Positions 29,162-38,092 of a DNA stretch of 64,000 nucleotides are shown here, one piece after another (positions within the stretch are counted from its first letter, which is position 1; each line of letters starts with the position of its first letter). Origin of the DNA: Saprospiraceae bacterium (GTDB lineage Bacteria; Bacteroidota; Bacteroidia; Chitinophagales; Saprospiraceae); assembly GCA_016717145.1 (NCBI GenBank), contig JADKGD010000022.1, positions 90,506 through 154,505 on the forward strand. The letters run 5' to 3'. The notes under the pieces were generated by a model, which was not told where the DNA came from, did no database searches, and saw only the letters and a list, made by a program, of their open reading frames with translations. The translations under genes and the position numbers were made by a program.

Positions 29162-29650
29162 TTAATGGCATTTAAAATAATCAAACGGTTCGAGACAGTC
29201 AAGGCATTTATATAACGATTTACAAGGCGTTGATCCAAACCTACTGATCATCTCAGTATGATATGAATTACAAATCGGGCATTGCACTTTTGGTCTGATT
29301 CCTGTGATAAAAGAATGATCAGAAGTTTTTTCAACAGGAGGCGTTATGCCATATTCCATTAATTTTTTACGACCCTCATCGGTAATCCAATCCGTCGTCC
29401 ATGTAGGTTCAAGCAATGAAATGACTTCTACGTTGTTATATCCATGTTCCTGAAGGGCAGATTTGATATTCACAGTGATCATATCCATAGCCGGACAGCC
29501 AGTGTACGTGGGTGTGATTTGTACAATAATTTTTTCATTTTTTATATCATAAATCACATCTCTGAGTATACCAAGCTCCGAAATGGAAATAACCGGAATC
29601 TCCGGATCAGTTACGTGTTCCAGTATGTTTTTTATAATTTCAATGTTCAT
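29162..29650 (-). CDS. paaD: Phenylacetyl-CoA epoxidase subunit PaaD
   Basis: 162 residues. The N-terminal DUF59/MIP18 domain includes VTDPEIPVISISELGILRDV and TPTYTGCPAMDMI. The C-terminal zinc site has CPICN ... CKSLYKCLDCLEPFDYFKCH. It is needed for maturing the PaaABCE mono-oxygenase. Only paaG accompanies it here; paaA, B, C and E are not in this window. Its start overlaps the end of the broken PAP2 gene by 11 bp. Confidence 0.88.
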   Translation of the reverse strand: MNIEIIKNILEHVTDPEIPVISISELGILRDVIYDIKNEKIIVQITPTYTGCPAMDMITVNIKSALQEHGYNNVEVISLLEPTWTTDWITDEGRKKLMEYGITPPVEKTSDHSFITGIRPKVQCPICNSYHTEMISRFGSTPCKSLYKCLDCLEPFDYFKCH

Positions 29651-30220
29651 AAATTGTCTTTATTGGAAATAACAAATGACCGTAATAATGATTGTATAAC
29701 AATGACCAGAATCGACCTAAGATAAAACCAAGCATGGCACCACAAATCACATCTAAAGGAAAATGCAGACCTACATAAATCTGGGCAAATGCTATACTGG
29801 TTGCCCAAAACCAAAGCCAGGGTCGAATCTGCGCAAACATCTGCCCTAATGTCATTATGATAAAGGTGGCAACGGCAAAATGATTGGCTGCGTGATTTGA
29901 GGTAAAACTGTAACCTCAACCACAAGGCACCCTTTCAATTGTCTGAACATATTCGGTATTACAAGGCCTTAATCTTTTAATAGTTTTTTGATCACCCTAC
30001 TGCTTATCAAGTCTGAAGACGATGCCGACAGCAGAACAAACAGAACAAACCAATATCCTCTTTTTCCGAAATTTATAAATATGAAACCAATCATAAATAC
30101 ATATAACGGTAACCAAAAATATGCCGATCTCCATACAGGCAGCAACCAATCCATAAAGATGTTGCTCATGCTGTCATTGATAAATTCAAATGCGGCTATA
30201 TCCCACTCTATCAGATTCAT
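29640..30220 (-). pseudogene. PAP2-family phosphatase, frameshifted and with internal TGA
   Basis: The N-terminal part (MNLIEWDIAAFEFINDSMSN, start at 30220) carries membrane helices and ends in VIKKLLKD followed by a stop. In the next frame the PAP2 motif continues as RLRPCNTEYVQTIERVPCG, then an in-frame TGA. The second motif GYSFTSNHAANHFA follows, and the third motif IYVGLHFPLDVICGAMLG lies further down. One missing A in the run near 29968 and one substitution (a Ser or Gly codon to TGA at about 29909) separate the pieces. The original protein would be a lipid phosphatase (undecaprenyl-diphosphate or similar). The paaD gene overlaps its end. Confidence 0.75.
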
Positions 30221-30644
30221 AATGGAAGTGCTAATCAGATGCAAGATAATACCTTTTACCTGACTTAAAATATTGGAACGGCATAATTCCTTTTCAATTA
30301 ATAGAAATAAATGGAAAATACCACCGACTCCGGTTAGCTTTAACCCGTGCCTGTAACGTATTGCTTGATCACAATATGGTCATGTATGATCAGCAGAAAA
30401 ACTTGTCATGTTTTCGATATATGAGAAAGATTATTACTACAATCTATTTCTAAGGTAAAAAAGAAAGGCTACCCTGAGTGATTGACATGATAGGACATTA
30501 TTTGTAACGAAAAAGACAATGCCATTACGAAAATTGATATTTCTTAGGGAATGAATATAAAACAAATCGATTTAGATATAATATTGAATATTTCTTTAGT
30601 ATAAATACATTAAGGTAAACTATCTTTGGGATAAAAAATTACAC
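30221..30644. other. Intergenic region before the Y1 transposase
   Basis: About 420 bp without a convincing gene. A promoter element TATCTTTG lies at 30621-30628 before the transposase. A short stop-to-stop frame with no start codon is discussed under rejected items. Confidence 0.4.
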
Positions 30645-31097
30645 ATGCCACAATCTATTTCAAATGTCAATATCCATATCGTTTTTAGCACTAAATACAG
30701 ACAACCATTGATACTTCCAGAATATGAAAAAGCTATATTTGGATATTTGGGGTCAACAATGAATAATTTGAAATGTCATACCATATGTGTAGGTGGTTAT
30801 ATGGATCATGTACATTTATTGTGTAAGCTTTATCGTCCATTGGCTATGTCTAAACTAGTAGAAGAAGTTAAGAAAAACTCTTCCAAATGGATTAAAACCT
30901 TAGATGCTCGGTTGGCTGATTTTTATTGGCAAGATGGCTATGGCGTATTTTCGGTAAGTCAAAGCGGTGTTACGAATGTAATCCGATATATAGAAAGGCA
31001 GAAAATTCATCATGAGAAAAAAACGTTTCAAGATGAATTCCGAGGGATTTTAGTACAGCACAAAATAGAATTTGATGAGAAATATGTTTGGGAATAG
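30645..31097 (+). mobile_element. tnpA: IS200/IS605-type Y1 transposase (REP-associated TnpA)
   Basis: 150 residues. The Y1 HUH nuclease signature is complete: HUH as H55-V-H57 in GYMDHVHLLCKL, and catalytic Tyr115 in NVIRYIERQKIHH. The start (SNVNIHIVFSTKYRQPLI) and the length are typical. It makes single-strand cuts at hairpins. TATCTTTG (30621-30628) provides a promoter. The following 350 bp hold hairpin repeats rather than a tnpB, so this looks like a REP-associated transposase with its repeats rather than a full IS605. Confidence 0.92.
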
Positions 31098-31107
31098 ATG
31101 GGGTACG

Positions 31108-31470
31108 AAGGGGAGGAATGCCCATTCATAGCTGTGGAGTCATGACTCATTTCTGTGAAGGGCGATGCCCCCATCTCAATCTGTGAAGGGCTATGCCCAT
31201 CACAATGTAATATCGACCTTTCAGGCCTATATTTTTTTCATTTCTTGCCCTGAGAGGGCAATATTTCAAACGGAATGGGCATCGCCCATTACATTAGAGC
31301 ATTTCCATATGGAATGTGATACACATTCATGTCTGTGAAGGGCTACGCCCATCCCAATGTAATATCGGCCTTTCAGGCCTGTTTTTAATTTATATCTAGC
31401 CCTGAAAGGTCAATATTTCAAACAGAATGGGTATCGCCCATTCCATTAGGACATTTGTATATGGAACAGG
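31108..31470. repeat. Palindromic REP/MITE-like repeats beside the Y1 transposase
   Basis: Two direct copies of a unit of about 133 bp are present: 31182-31314 and 31332-31465. Each is itself an imperfect hairpin. The left arm runs GGGCTAYGCCCAT ... ATCGRCCTTTCAGGCC, and the right arm is its inverse (GCCCTGARAGG ... GGGYATCGCCC). Each unit ends in ATTAG-ATTT-TATGGAA. A partial left arm occurs at 31151-31180 (CTGTGAAGGGCGATGCCC). The GGGC-TRTGCCC core is itself palindromic, as expected for substrates of a Y1 transposase. Confidence 0.85.
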
Positions 31471-31488
31471 TATAAATCATTCGAATTA

Positions 31489-31522
31489 AAAAAAATAGGT
31501 CCAGGCGGGGAGCCATGGACCT
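31489..31522 (-). terminator. Rho-independent terminator without an assigned gene
   Basis: Minus-strand stem AGGTCCA (31522-31516) pairs with TGGACCT (31503-31497), followed by ATTTTTTTT. It lies 235 bp beyond the ftsZ terminator, with no recognisable gene in between. Confidence 0.7.
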
Positions 31523-31757
31523 GTAATTAATAAACCAATCTCATTAAAAAGTTTATAAATAAAGACGAAAATCCAAATATGTTATGCCGTACTTCGAACA
31601 AAGTTCAAGATTTATATCAATCACAATGATCAATTCGAGCGACAAGTCTGACCATTTCAAGTAAACTTAGCTTTTCGGATTCTATCTAATTCAGGTTGTT
31701 GAATATTTAAAGGGTCTTTATCTAAAACTAAAAAATGACATGTTTTTTTTTAAAAAA
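31523..31757. other. Gap between two minus-strand terminators
   Basis: 235 bp with no convincing open frame. Its minus strand ends in a terminator, so a small RNA is possible. No promoter of the TTTG/TAnnTTTG type is clear. Confidence 0.3.
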
Positions 31758-31782
31758 GTGGGAAACTTTTAACGTTTCCCAC
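31758..31782 (-). terminator. Terminator at the end of the dcw cluster
   Basis: GTGGGAAAC and GTTTCCCAC form a perfect 9-bp stem with a 7-nt loop. On the minus strand it is followed by TTTTTT. It lies 16 bp after the ftsZ stop. Confidence 0.9.
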
Positions 31783-31798
31783 ACCTATTTTTTATTAC

Positions 31799-33229
31799 TT
31801 AATCAACATTATCATATAAATATGAATTATTGGATACAAATACAGTGCTGTCATCATCCATATTAACCGTATATGCAGAGACTTGCTTGGAGGTTGATTT
31901 GTCTGTATCATCAAGCATTACATTTCTTCGTGCATAAGCAGGCACATTTTCCATGTCTGAAACAATTTTTGGATTGTCAAGCGGCTTACTGTTTGTTTTT
32001 CTAAGATATTCTCTTCTTGCAGCGTCTGCTTCGCTTTTCTTTTTCATTTCATCAGACAATCTACCATTTCTGCCCATTGAAGATTCTTCGCTTTTTACAC
32101 CAAGCATACTGATGGTTTTTTTGACATCGTCCTGATCAAAATCTACTACATTATCTGCAAATGCCTCATCAAAATCAAACGTGGCAAAATCGTCCTCAAC
32201 TATCTGATGATATTTTTCACTTTCCAAAGAGACTTTTACTTTTTCAGGCTCAGTTTCTCTACGTTTAGTATTACCTTCCTTAAATCCTGTGGCTATCAAA
32301 GTAATACATATCTTGTCTCCGAGTGACTCATCCTTACAATTACCCCATATCAAGTCCGTGCCATATCCGGCTTCTTCCTGTACATGTTCTGTAATTTCAC
32401 CTATTTCATCCATAGTTACCTCTTTGGTACCTGAAGTAATATTAAGCAGAATATGTTGCGCCCCACGTATGTCATTATCCTCTAACAACGGAGAATTAAG
32501 CGCTGAATTTATGGCTTTTCTCGCCCTATCTTCGCCATCAGCCATAGCGCAACCCATTATGGCTACCCCACTATTTCTCATGACAGTATTGACGTCTTCA
32601 AAATCAACATTTATATAGCCAGGGACTGTTATGATCTCTGCAATGCCTTTGGCACCGATAGAGAGAATGTCGTCTGCCTGACCAAAGGCAGCTGAAAGTG
32701 CAAGATTGCCATGTATTTGTTTCATTTTATCATTGGATATCACAAGGATAGAATCTACACTTTTCTTTAACTGTTCAAGGCCTTCATGTGCCTGTCGCTG
32801 ACGTCTTAAACCTTCAAATTTGAAAGGAAGCGTAACTATCGCTACTGTCAGAATTTCCATTTCTTTTGCTACTTTTGCAATAATCGGAGCAGCACCAGTT
32901 CCGGTGCCACCGCCCATGCCGGCTGTGATGAAAAGCATTTTAGTGCCATCAGACAACCATTTTCTGATATCCTCAATGGACTCAATACATGATTGTTTGC
33001 CTACTTCGGGTATGCTTCCTGCGCCACGTCCTTCTGTAAGATTTGGACCAAGCGCAATCTTTGTTGGCACCGGATTACTTTCCATGGCTTGTGCGTCGGT
33101 ATTGCAGATTGCAAAATCTACGCCCATTATACCTTGACGGAACATATGACCTACAGCGTTACTGCCACCACCGCCTACGCCTACTACTTTTATAATGGAT
33201 TTTTCGTTTGTTGGTATATCGAACTTCAT
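31799..33229 (-). CDS. ftsZ: Cell division GTPase FtsZ
   Basis: 476 residues. The tubulin signature GGGTGTGAAPIIAK, the start VVGVGGGGSNAVGHM, and the T7-loop region NVDFEDVNTVM are present. The GTPase core runs to about 330. A long, variable acidic linker follows, and the end carries PAYARRNVMLDD and YLYDNVD, the probable FtsA-binding tail. It forms the Z-ring at the inner face of the membrane. It is the last gene of the dcw cluster, 33 bp after ftsA, and is followed by a terminator. Confidence 0.98.
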   Translation of the reverse strand: MKFDIPTNEKSIIKVVGVGGGGSNAVGHMFRQGIMGVDFAICNTDAQAMESNPVPTKIALGPNLTEGRGAGSIPEVGKQSCIESIEDIRKWLSDGTKMLFITAGMGGGTGTGAAPIIAKVAKEMEILTVAIVTLPFKFEGLRRQRQAHEGLEQLKKSVDSILVISNDKMKQIHGNLALSAAFGQADDILSIGAKGIAEIITVPGYINVDFEDVNTVMRNSGVAIMGCAMADGEDRARKAINSALNSPLLEDNDIRGAQHILLNITSGTKEVTMDEIGEITEHVQEEAGYGTDLIWGNCKDESLGDKICITLIATGFKEGNTKRRETEPEKVKVSLESEKYHQIVEDDFATFDFDEAFADNVVDFDQDDVKKTISMLGVKSEESSMGRNGRLSDEMKKKSEADAARREYLRKTNSKPLDNPKIVSDMENVPAYARRNVMLDDTDKSTSKQVSAYTVNMDDDSTVFVSNNSYLYDNVD

Positions 33230-33262
33230 ATCTCTAAATTTCTGATAATTAACTAATAAATA

Positions 33263-34663
33263 TTAAAATTCGGAATCTGGAACCGTTTCAAAAAAATCTT
33301 TTGTCAAAGAAAAGATTTTATTAAAAATACCCTTTTTCTTCGGTGTCTCAGAGGTTTCCATATCGTCATCATCTCCTTCATTTTGATCATTTTCCATCAC
33401 TTTTCCCTGAGATTTATTCCCTTGTTGTGTGTTGCTGTCATAAAACCTAGGTTCTTCGGTAATACGTTTAAATTCTTCTATGTACTGTGTCTTATCCCCA
33501 AAATTATCAATCGTATGCTTAAGTAAACCTACTGCAGTTGAAAATATGGGACTTGATAATTCCTTGGTATACCCGTGTGCCAAATGCTCCACCGGATGAC
33601 CTACCCTGGTATGAAGTCCGGTATGATATTCTGCAAGTAAATCTATATGCTTAAGCAAAGAACCTCCGCCTGTCAGGACCATGCCTGCGATTAGTTTGGT
33701 TTCGAAGCCAGATCTTCTGATTTCCCAAAGCACATAATCAAATATCTCTTCTACTCTTGCCTGTATGATTCTGGCAAGATTTTTTTCAGAAATTTCTTTA
33801 TGCTCACGACCTTTAAAACCTGGTATTGTTATGATTCTATTGTCAACAATTTCATCAGCCATCGCTGAACCAAATTTAACTTTAAGTTTTTCGGCCTGCT
33901 CATTCATCACCGTACAGCCTTCTCGGATGTCCTTAGTAATGACATTGCCACCAAAAGGTATTACACAAGTATGGCGAATGATGCCATCTTTAAAAATAGT
34001 AATATCTGTTGTACCACCGCCAATGTCCACAAGCGCTACGCCAGCTTCTTTTTCCTGATCATTCAATACCGAGGCTGCTGATGCAATAGGTTCAAGCGTT
34101 ACATCTGCTACCTCAAGACCTGCTTTTTCAACACACCTCAAAATATTGCGACTCGCTGAAATCTGACCTGTAATGATATGGAAATTTGCTTCCAGTCGCA
34201 CTCCTGACATGCCAATTGGGTCAAAGATATCCTGCTCATCGTCAACGGTATACTCCTGTGGGACGACATGAAGTATTTTATCTCCAGGAGGCAGTACAAG
34301 TTTATACATATCCTTGATTAACTTGTCGATATCGTCCTGATTTATCTCAGTATTCGAATCATGTCTGACAAGCAGTCCGTGATGATGCAAACTTTTAATG
34401 TGTTGCCCGGCAATACCGACATGGACAATCTTGAATTTACATTGCGCATTGCGCTCTGCAATGTCAACAGCTTCCCTGATAGCCTTTACCGTTTTATCAA
34501 TATTGGAAACCACACCACGTGATACCCCTTCAGAACGGACTACGCCCATACCTACTATTTCCAGCTTGCCATACTCATTTAGCTGGCCTGCAATAGCACA
34601 TACTTTGGTCGTTCCTATGTCCAGGGCTACTGCTGTGTTTTTTAATTTCAAATGCTCATTCAT
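33263..34663 (-). CDS. ftsA: Cell division protein FtsA
   Basis: 466 residues of the actin fold: phosphate-1 loop ALDIGTTKVCAIAG, phosphate-2 loop ALVDIGGGTTDITIF and adenosine loop MVLTGGGSLL. The C terminus (GIFNKIFSLTKDFFETVPDSEF) is amphipathic and should bind the membrane. A charged linker of about 45 residues precedes it. It tethers FtsZ to the membrane. It lies 12 bp downstream of ftsQ and 33 bp upstream of ftsZ. Confidence 0.97.
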   Translation of the reverse strand: MNEHLKLKNTAVALDIGTTKVCAIAGQLNEYGKLEIVGMGVVRSEGVSRGVVSNIDKTVKAIREAVDIAERNAQCKFKIVHVGIAGQHIKSLHHHGLLVRHDSNTEINQDDIDKLIKDMYKLVLPPGDKILHVVPQEYTVDDEQDIFDPIGMSGVRLEANFHIITGQISASRNILRCVEKAGLEVADVTLEPIASAASVLNDQEKEAGVALVDIGGGTTDITIFKDGIIRHTCVIPFGGNVITKDIREGCTVMNEQAEKLKVKFGSAMADEIVDNRIITIPGFKGREHKEISEKNLARIIQARVEEIFDYVLWEIRRSGFETKLIAGMVLTGGGSLLKHIDLLAEYHTGLHTRVGHPVEHLAHGYTKELSSPIFSTAVGLLKHTIDNFGDKTQYIEEFKRITEEPRFYDSNTQQGNKSQGKVMENDQNEGDDDDMETSETPKKKGIFNKIFSLTKDFFETVPDSEF

Positions 34664-34675
34664 ACTGCAAATTAT

Positions 34676-35569
34676 TTAATGATGAATACTTTCCTTTTTA
34701 TTAATGTCTGTTACTAATGTTGCCTGTAGCGAATCTTTAAGTACAGGCATTTTTATTTTGGCAGTGTTTGGGTTTGACAGTGTGCCGGCGATCTGGTTTG
34801 AGTATTTGAGATTCAGCGATTTATATCTGCTCCACCCCAATCGCGGCAAACCTTCTCTATAAAATATTTTAAGATTATCAAATTTTTCTTCCATTCCCAG
34901 AGCACTTCCAAAAATTAATTTTTCTCTTCCGATTTTAGGTATCAAAACAATGTCCCCGATACTATCCTGCTCAACATTTACCTGTTCAATCAATGATGAC
35001 AGAAATGCATCCTTTTTAACATATTGCATAATCGTGAATATGTCTTTTAATTTGGATGGTTTTTTACTAGTCAAAAACGCAGGATCAAATTCCTCCTTGA
35101 GTCCTGTAACTATAGGAACCCTCACAACACTTCCCGAAGTAACAGGTACCTGCTTTCCATTTTCATCAAGATAATAACCTGCACCTGCTTCTTCTATTAT
35201 TCTGACCACCGGTTTCTTTTGAATGATTCTGACATTCAATCTATCTTTGCTATCAAAATAAATATCGGCTCGCTCAATGCGTTTATCTTTATTAAGCTTT
35301 GCCTCTAATTTTCTGATATTCAGCGACTTAATGTTTGCTTTTGTCAAAGATTTGCCAGCAGCCAAGGTCAATATCTGAGCAACTTCTTTGTCGGTAATCA
35401 AACGCTCATCACCTTCAATACCTTCAATTTTTACTACCAAAGTCTTTACTCCGGCGTTTGTTTTACGGTTAATCGAAAAGAAGAGCAAGGCAGCTATTCC
35501 TGCTATCAGAGAAAACCAAATAATGGTGTCCCTCACTCTTTTTATATTCAATGTTTTACCGCTCATCAA
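34676..35569 (-). CDS. ftsQ: Cell division protein FtsQ/DivIB
   Basis: 297 residues. A short cytoplasmic basic start (KTLNIKRVRDT), one membrane helix (IIWFSLIAGIAALLFFSI), then a POTRA-like segment (about 40-110, VVKIEGIEGDERLITDKEV) and the FtsQ beta domain. It links early and late division proteins in the periplasm. Position between murC and ftsA supports the call, since sequence conservation is low. Confidence 0.9.
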   Translation of the reverse strand: MMSGKTLNIKRVRDTIIWFSLIAGIAALLFFSINRKTNAGVKTLVVKIEGIEGDERLITDKEVAQILTLAAGKSLTKANIKSLNIRKLEAKLNKDKRIERADIYFDSKDRLNVRIIQKKPVVRIIEEAGAGYYLDENGKQVPVTSGSVVRVPIVTGLKEEFDPAFLTSKKPSKLKDIFTIMQYVKKDAFLSSLIEQVNVEQDSIGDIVLIPKIGREKLIFGSALGMEEKFDNLKIFYREGLPRLGWSRYKSLNLKYSNQIAGTLSNPNTAKIKMPVLKDSLQATLVTDINKKESIHH

Positions 35570-35609
35570 AGAACTTATTTATTATGTTCACTTTCTCTAA
35601 GCAATTTGC

Positions 35610-36989
35610 TTAATAATTTTTATTTATCAACATCTCTTTTATCAGAGGTACAAATGTGTCAATATCACCTGCACCCAATGTCAAAAGCACTTCAAAACTT
35701 TTTCCTTCCAGAGACGACATCAGTGTCTCTTTAGTAACCAATGTTTTGTGTTTGTTTTTCATCCGTTCAAATATCATTTGAGATGTTACACCTTGCATTG
35801 GCAATTCTCTTGCAGGATAGATATCCATCAAAAAAACCTCATCCAGCTTGTCCAGTTCAACCGCAAAGCCATCAGCAAAATCACGCGTCCTGGAGTACAA
35901 ATGCGGTTGAAATATACCAGTCAACTTTTTAGCGGCATACAACGTTCTAGCAGCATCAATGGCAGCGCTAAGTTCGCTTGGATGATGGGCATAATCGTCA
36001 ATAAAAACCACCTCATTTGTTTCCACTATTTTCTCAAATCTTCGCTGAATTCCTTTGAACTCAGATAAAGCGAATCTGATTTTATCTTCTTCAACACCAC
36101 ACAATATTCCCATTGTTAATGCCACGCAAGCATTTTCCACATTGTGCCGACCAGGCAGATTAAGTGCAACTTTATTATATTTTACACCCAAGCCACTATA
36201 ATCAAACACAAATTTACCAGCCTCTATGCCAATATTCGATAACCGAATATCACCTTCATCGACACCAAATTCAAATACCTTTACGTTCCTGCCAGACAAA
36301 CTAAACAATTCATTAAGCTTAAACTTCCCAAGCAATCCTGTTTTAATGATCAAGACACCGTTGTCCCTGATCTTTGCTGCAAACGCTTTATATCCTTCTA
36401 TCATCTGATCTTTATCTCCATAAATGTCCAAATGATCAGGATCCATGGAAAGAATGGCTGCAAAAAAAGGAGACAATCTCAAAAATGATCTATCATATTC
36501 GTCTGCTTCCAATACAACCACATCACTCTTACCAATCAAAAAATTGCTTTTATAATCAGCTGCAATGCCACCTAAAAATGCTGAAACATCTATGCCACCT
36601 ACCTTCAACACGTGCGCTGTCATCGAACTCGTCGTCGTTTTACCATGAGTGCCAGCAATGGCAATTGAACGCATATCATTACTTATCAATCCAAGTGCCT
36701 CAGAACGTTTCATCATGGCAAAACCATGATCCCTCAAATGTTTCATTCCTTTGTGATCTTCAGGGATTGCAGGTGTAAATATCACCGTATCAATGTCCTT
36801 AGGAATCAAAGAAACTTCATCTTCATAATGAATGTACATTCCTTCCTGTTCCAACTTTTCGGTCAACAGGGTTTTTGTTTTATCATAACCCGATACCCTT
36901 TGGCCCCGGGCCACAAAATATCTAGCTATTGCGCTCATGCCTATACCTCCGATGCCTACAAAATATATATGTTTTGTATCATCCATCAT
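35610..36989 (-). CDS. murC: UDP-N-acetylmuramate--L-alanine ligase MurC
   Basis: 459 residues. The Rossmann start is YFVGIGGIGMSAIARYFVARG. The ATP site is AIAGTHGKTTTSSM. Further: EADEYDRSFLRLSP, NLPGRHNVENACVAL and FIDDYAHHPSELSAAIDAAR. It adds L-Ala to UDP-MurNAc in the cytoplasm. It overlaps murG by 4 bp (ATGA-type coupling). Confidence 0.98.
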   Translation of the reverse strand: MMDDTKHIYFVGIGGIGMSAIARYFVARGQRVSGYDKTKTLLTEKLEQEGMYIHYEDEVSLIPKDIDTVIFTPAIPEDHKGMKHLRDHGFAMMKRSEALGLISNDMRSIAIAGTHGKTTTSSMTAHVLKVGGIDVSAFLGGIAADYKSNFLIGKSDVVVLEADEYDRSFLRLSPFFAAILSMDPDHLDIYGDKDQMIEGYKAFAAKIRDNGVLIIKTGLLGKFKLNELFSLSGRNVKVFEFGVDEGDIRLSNIGIEAGKFVFDYSGLGVKYNKVALNLPGRHNVENACVALTMGILCGVEEDKIRFALSEFKGIQRRFEKIVETNEVVFIDDYAHHPSELSAAIDAARTLYAAKKLTGIFQPHLYSRTRDFADGFAVELDKLDEVFLMDIYPARELPMQGVTSQMIFERMKNKHKTLVTKETLMSSLEGKSFEVLLTLGAGDIDTFVPLIKEMLINKNY

Positions 36990-38092
36990 AATGAGGTTGC
37001 GTTACAAAGTTTTAATATCTCAGATGCAATCTCTTTTGCCGCATCCGGTCTGGCGAAGTATTTAATATTACTCTCCAGCGCATTTATTCTTTTATCGTCA
37101 TGTATCAAATCAAGCATTGTATTATAAAACTTGTCTTTCGCATCGATATCTTTTATCAGGACAGCTGCGTCTTTATTAACCAATGACATGGCATTTACAG
37201 TCTGATGATCTTCTGCTACATTTGGTGACGGAATCAAAATAGCCGCTTTACCTAAAACCGATAACTCCGAGATGGTAAGCGCTCCTGCCCTGCACACTAC
37301 AATATCCGCTGCCGCATAGACCATATCCATATCTTCAATAAAAGGCAAAATCATGATGTTTTGCTGACTGGCCAAACTGCATGTTTTGTATGATTCATAA
37401 TACATCCTACCCACTTGCCAGATAATGTTGATATTTTCCAATGATTTCAAATTATCAGCATTGGCCAGAACGGCTTCATTAATCGATCTGGCCCCTAAAC
37501 TACCACCAAAAATTAAAACAGTTTTCTTACTTTGATCTAACCCCAGTGTTTTTTTAGCTATATCGCTGCTGATTTTTTTATCCAGAATGTCTTTACGTAC
37601 CGGATTTCCTGTAAATTTAATTTTACCTCTGGGAAAAAACTTGTCCATACCATCGTATGCTACACAAACTAAAGCGGCTTTTGATGCCAATATCCGATTG
37701 GTCACACCCGCAAAAGAATTTTGTTCCTGCAAAACTGTTGGTATGCCAAACACATTTGCTATTTTCAAAACCGGACCGCTTGCATATCCTCCCACGCCTA
37801 CTGCTACATCAGGTTTGAACCTCCGAACAAGTATTACAGCTTTAGCCAAACTCATGGCTAATTTGAAGGGGAAAGCAAGATTTCGCAATGAAAATGTTCT
37901 TTGAAAACCACTTATATTTAAACCCTCTATCTTATATCCCGCTTTCGGGACTTTTTCCATTTCTAATTTTCCCTCAGCACCTACAAACAAAATCTCAGTT
38001 TCCGGGGCCAAAACTTTTATTGCATCCGCTATTGCAATGGCCGGAAACACATGTCCGCCAGTGCCACCTCCACTAATGATTACCTTCGCCAC
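36986..38092 (-). CDS. murG: MurG glycosyltransferase (lipid II synthesis)
   Basis: About 368 residues from GTG 38092, which gives the canonical start VAKVIISGGGTGGHVFPAIAIAD. The frame is open to an ATG at 38143, but that would add an odd basic leader and overlap ftsW by 71 bp. Also present: VGVGGYASGPVLKIA, LQEQNSFAGVTNRIL, FGGSLGARSINEAV and CRAGALTISELSVLGKAAILIP. It transfers GlcNAc to lipid I at the inner membrane. It overlaps ftsW by 20 bp and murC by 4 bp. Confidence 0.95.
   Translation of the reverse strand: MAKVIISGGGTGGHVFPAIAIADAIKVLAPETEILFVGAEGKLEMEKVPKAGYKIEGLNISGFQRTFSLRNLAFPFKLAMSLAKAVILVRRFKPDVAVGVGGYASGPVLKIANVFGIPTVLQEQNSFAGVTNRILASKAALVCVAYDGMDKFFPRGKIKFTGNPVRKDILDKKISSDIAKKTLGLDQSKKTVLIFGGSLGARSINEAVLANADNLKSLENINIIWQVGRMYYESYKTCSLASQQNIMILPFIEDMDMVYAAADIVVCRAGALTISELSVLGKAAILIPSPNVAEDHQTVNAMSLVNKDAAVLIKDIDAKDKFYNTMLDLIHDDKRINALESNIKYFARPDAAKEIASEILKLCNATSL

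Noticed and set aside
29907..29909. Recoded TGA (selenocysteine or Gly) in the PAP2 gene
   Set aside because: Family members carry Ser or Gly here, there is no sign of a SECIS element, and a frameshift lies close by. Recoding would not repair the gene.
30250..30447. Stop-to-stop frame containing YHRLRLALTRACNVLLDHN, reminiscent of a radical-SAM N terminus
   Set aside because: No start codon, and the CxxxCxxC cluster is not present (only one Cys). It could be a decayed fragment but the evidence is too thin.
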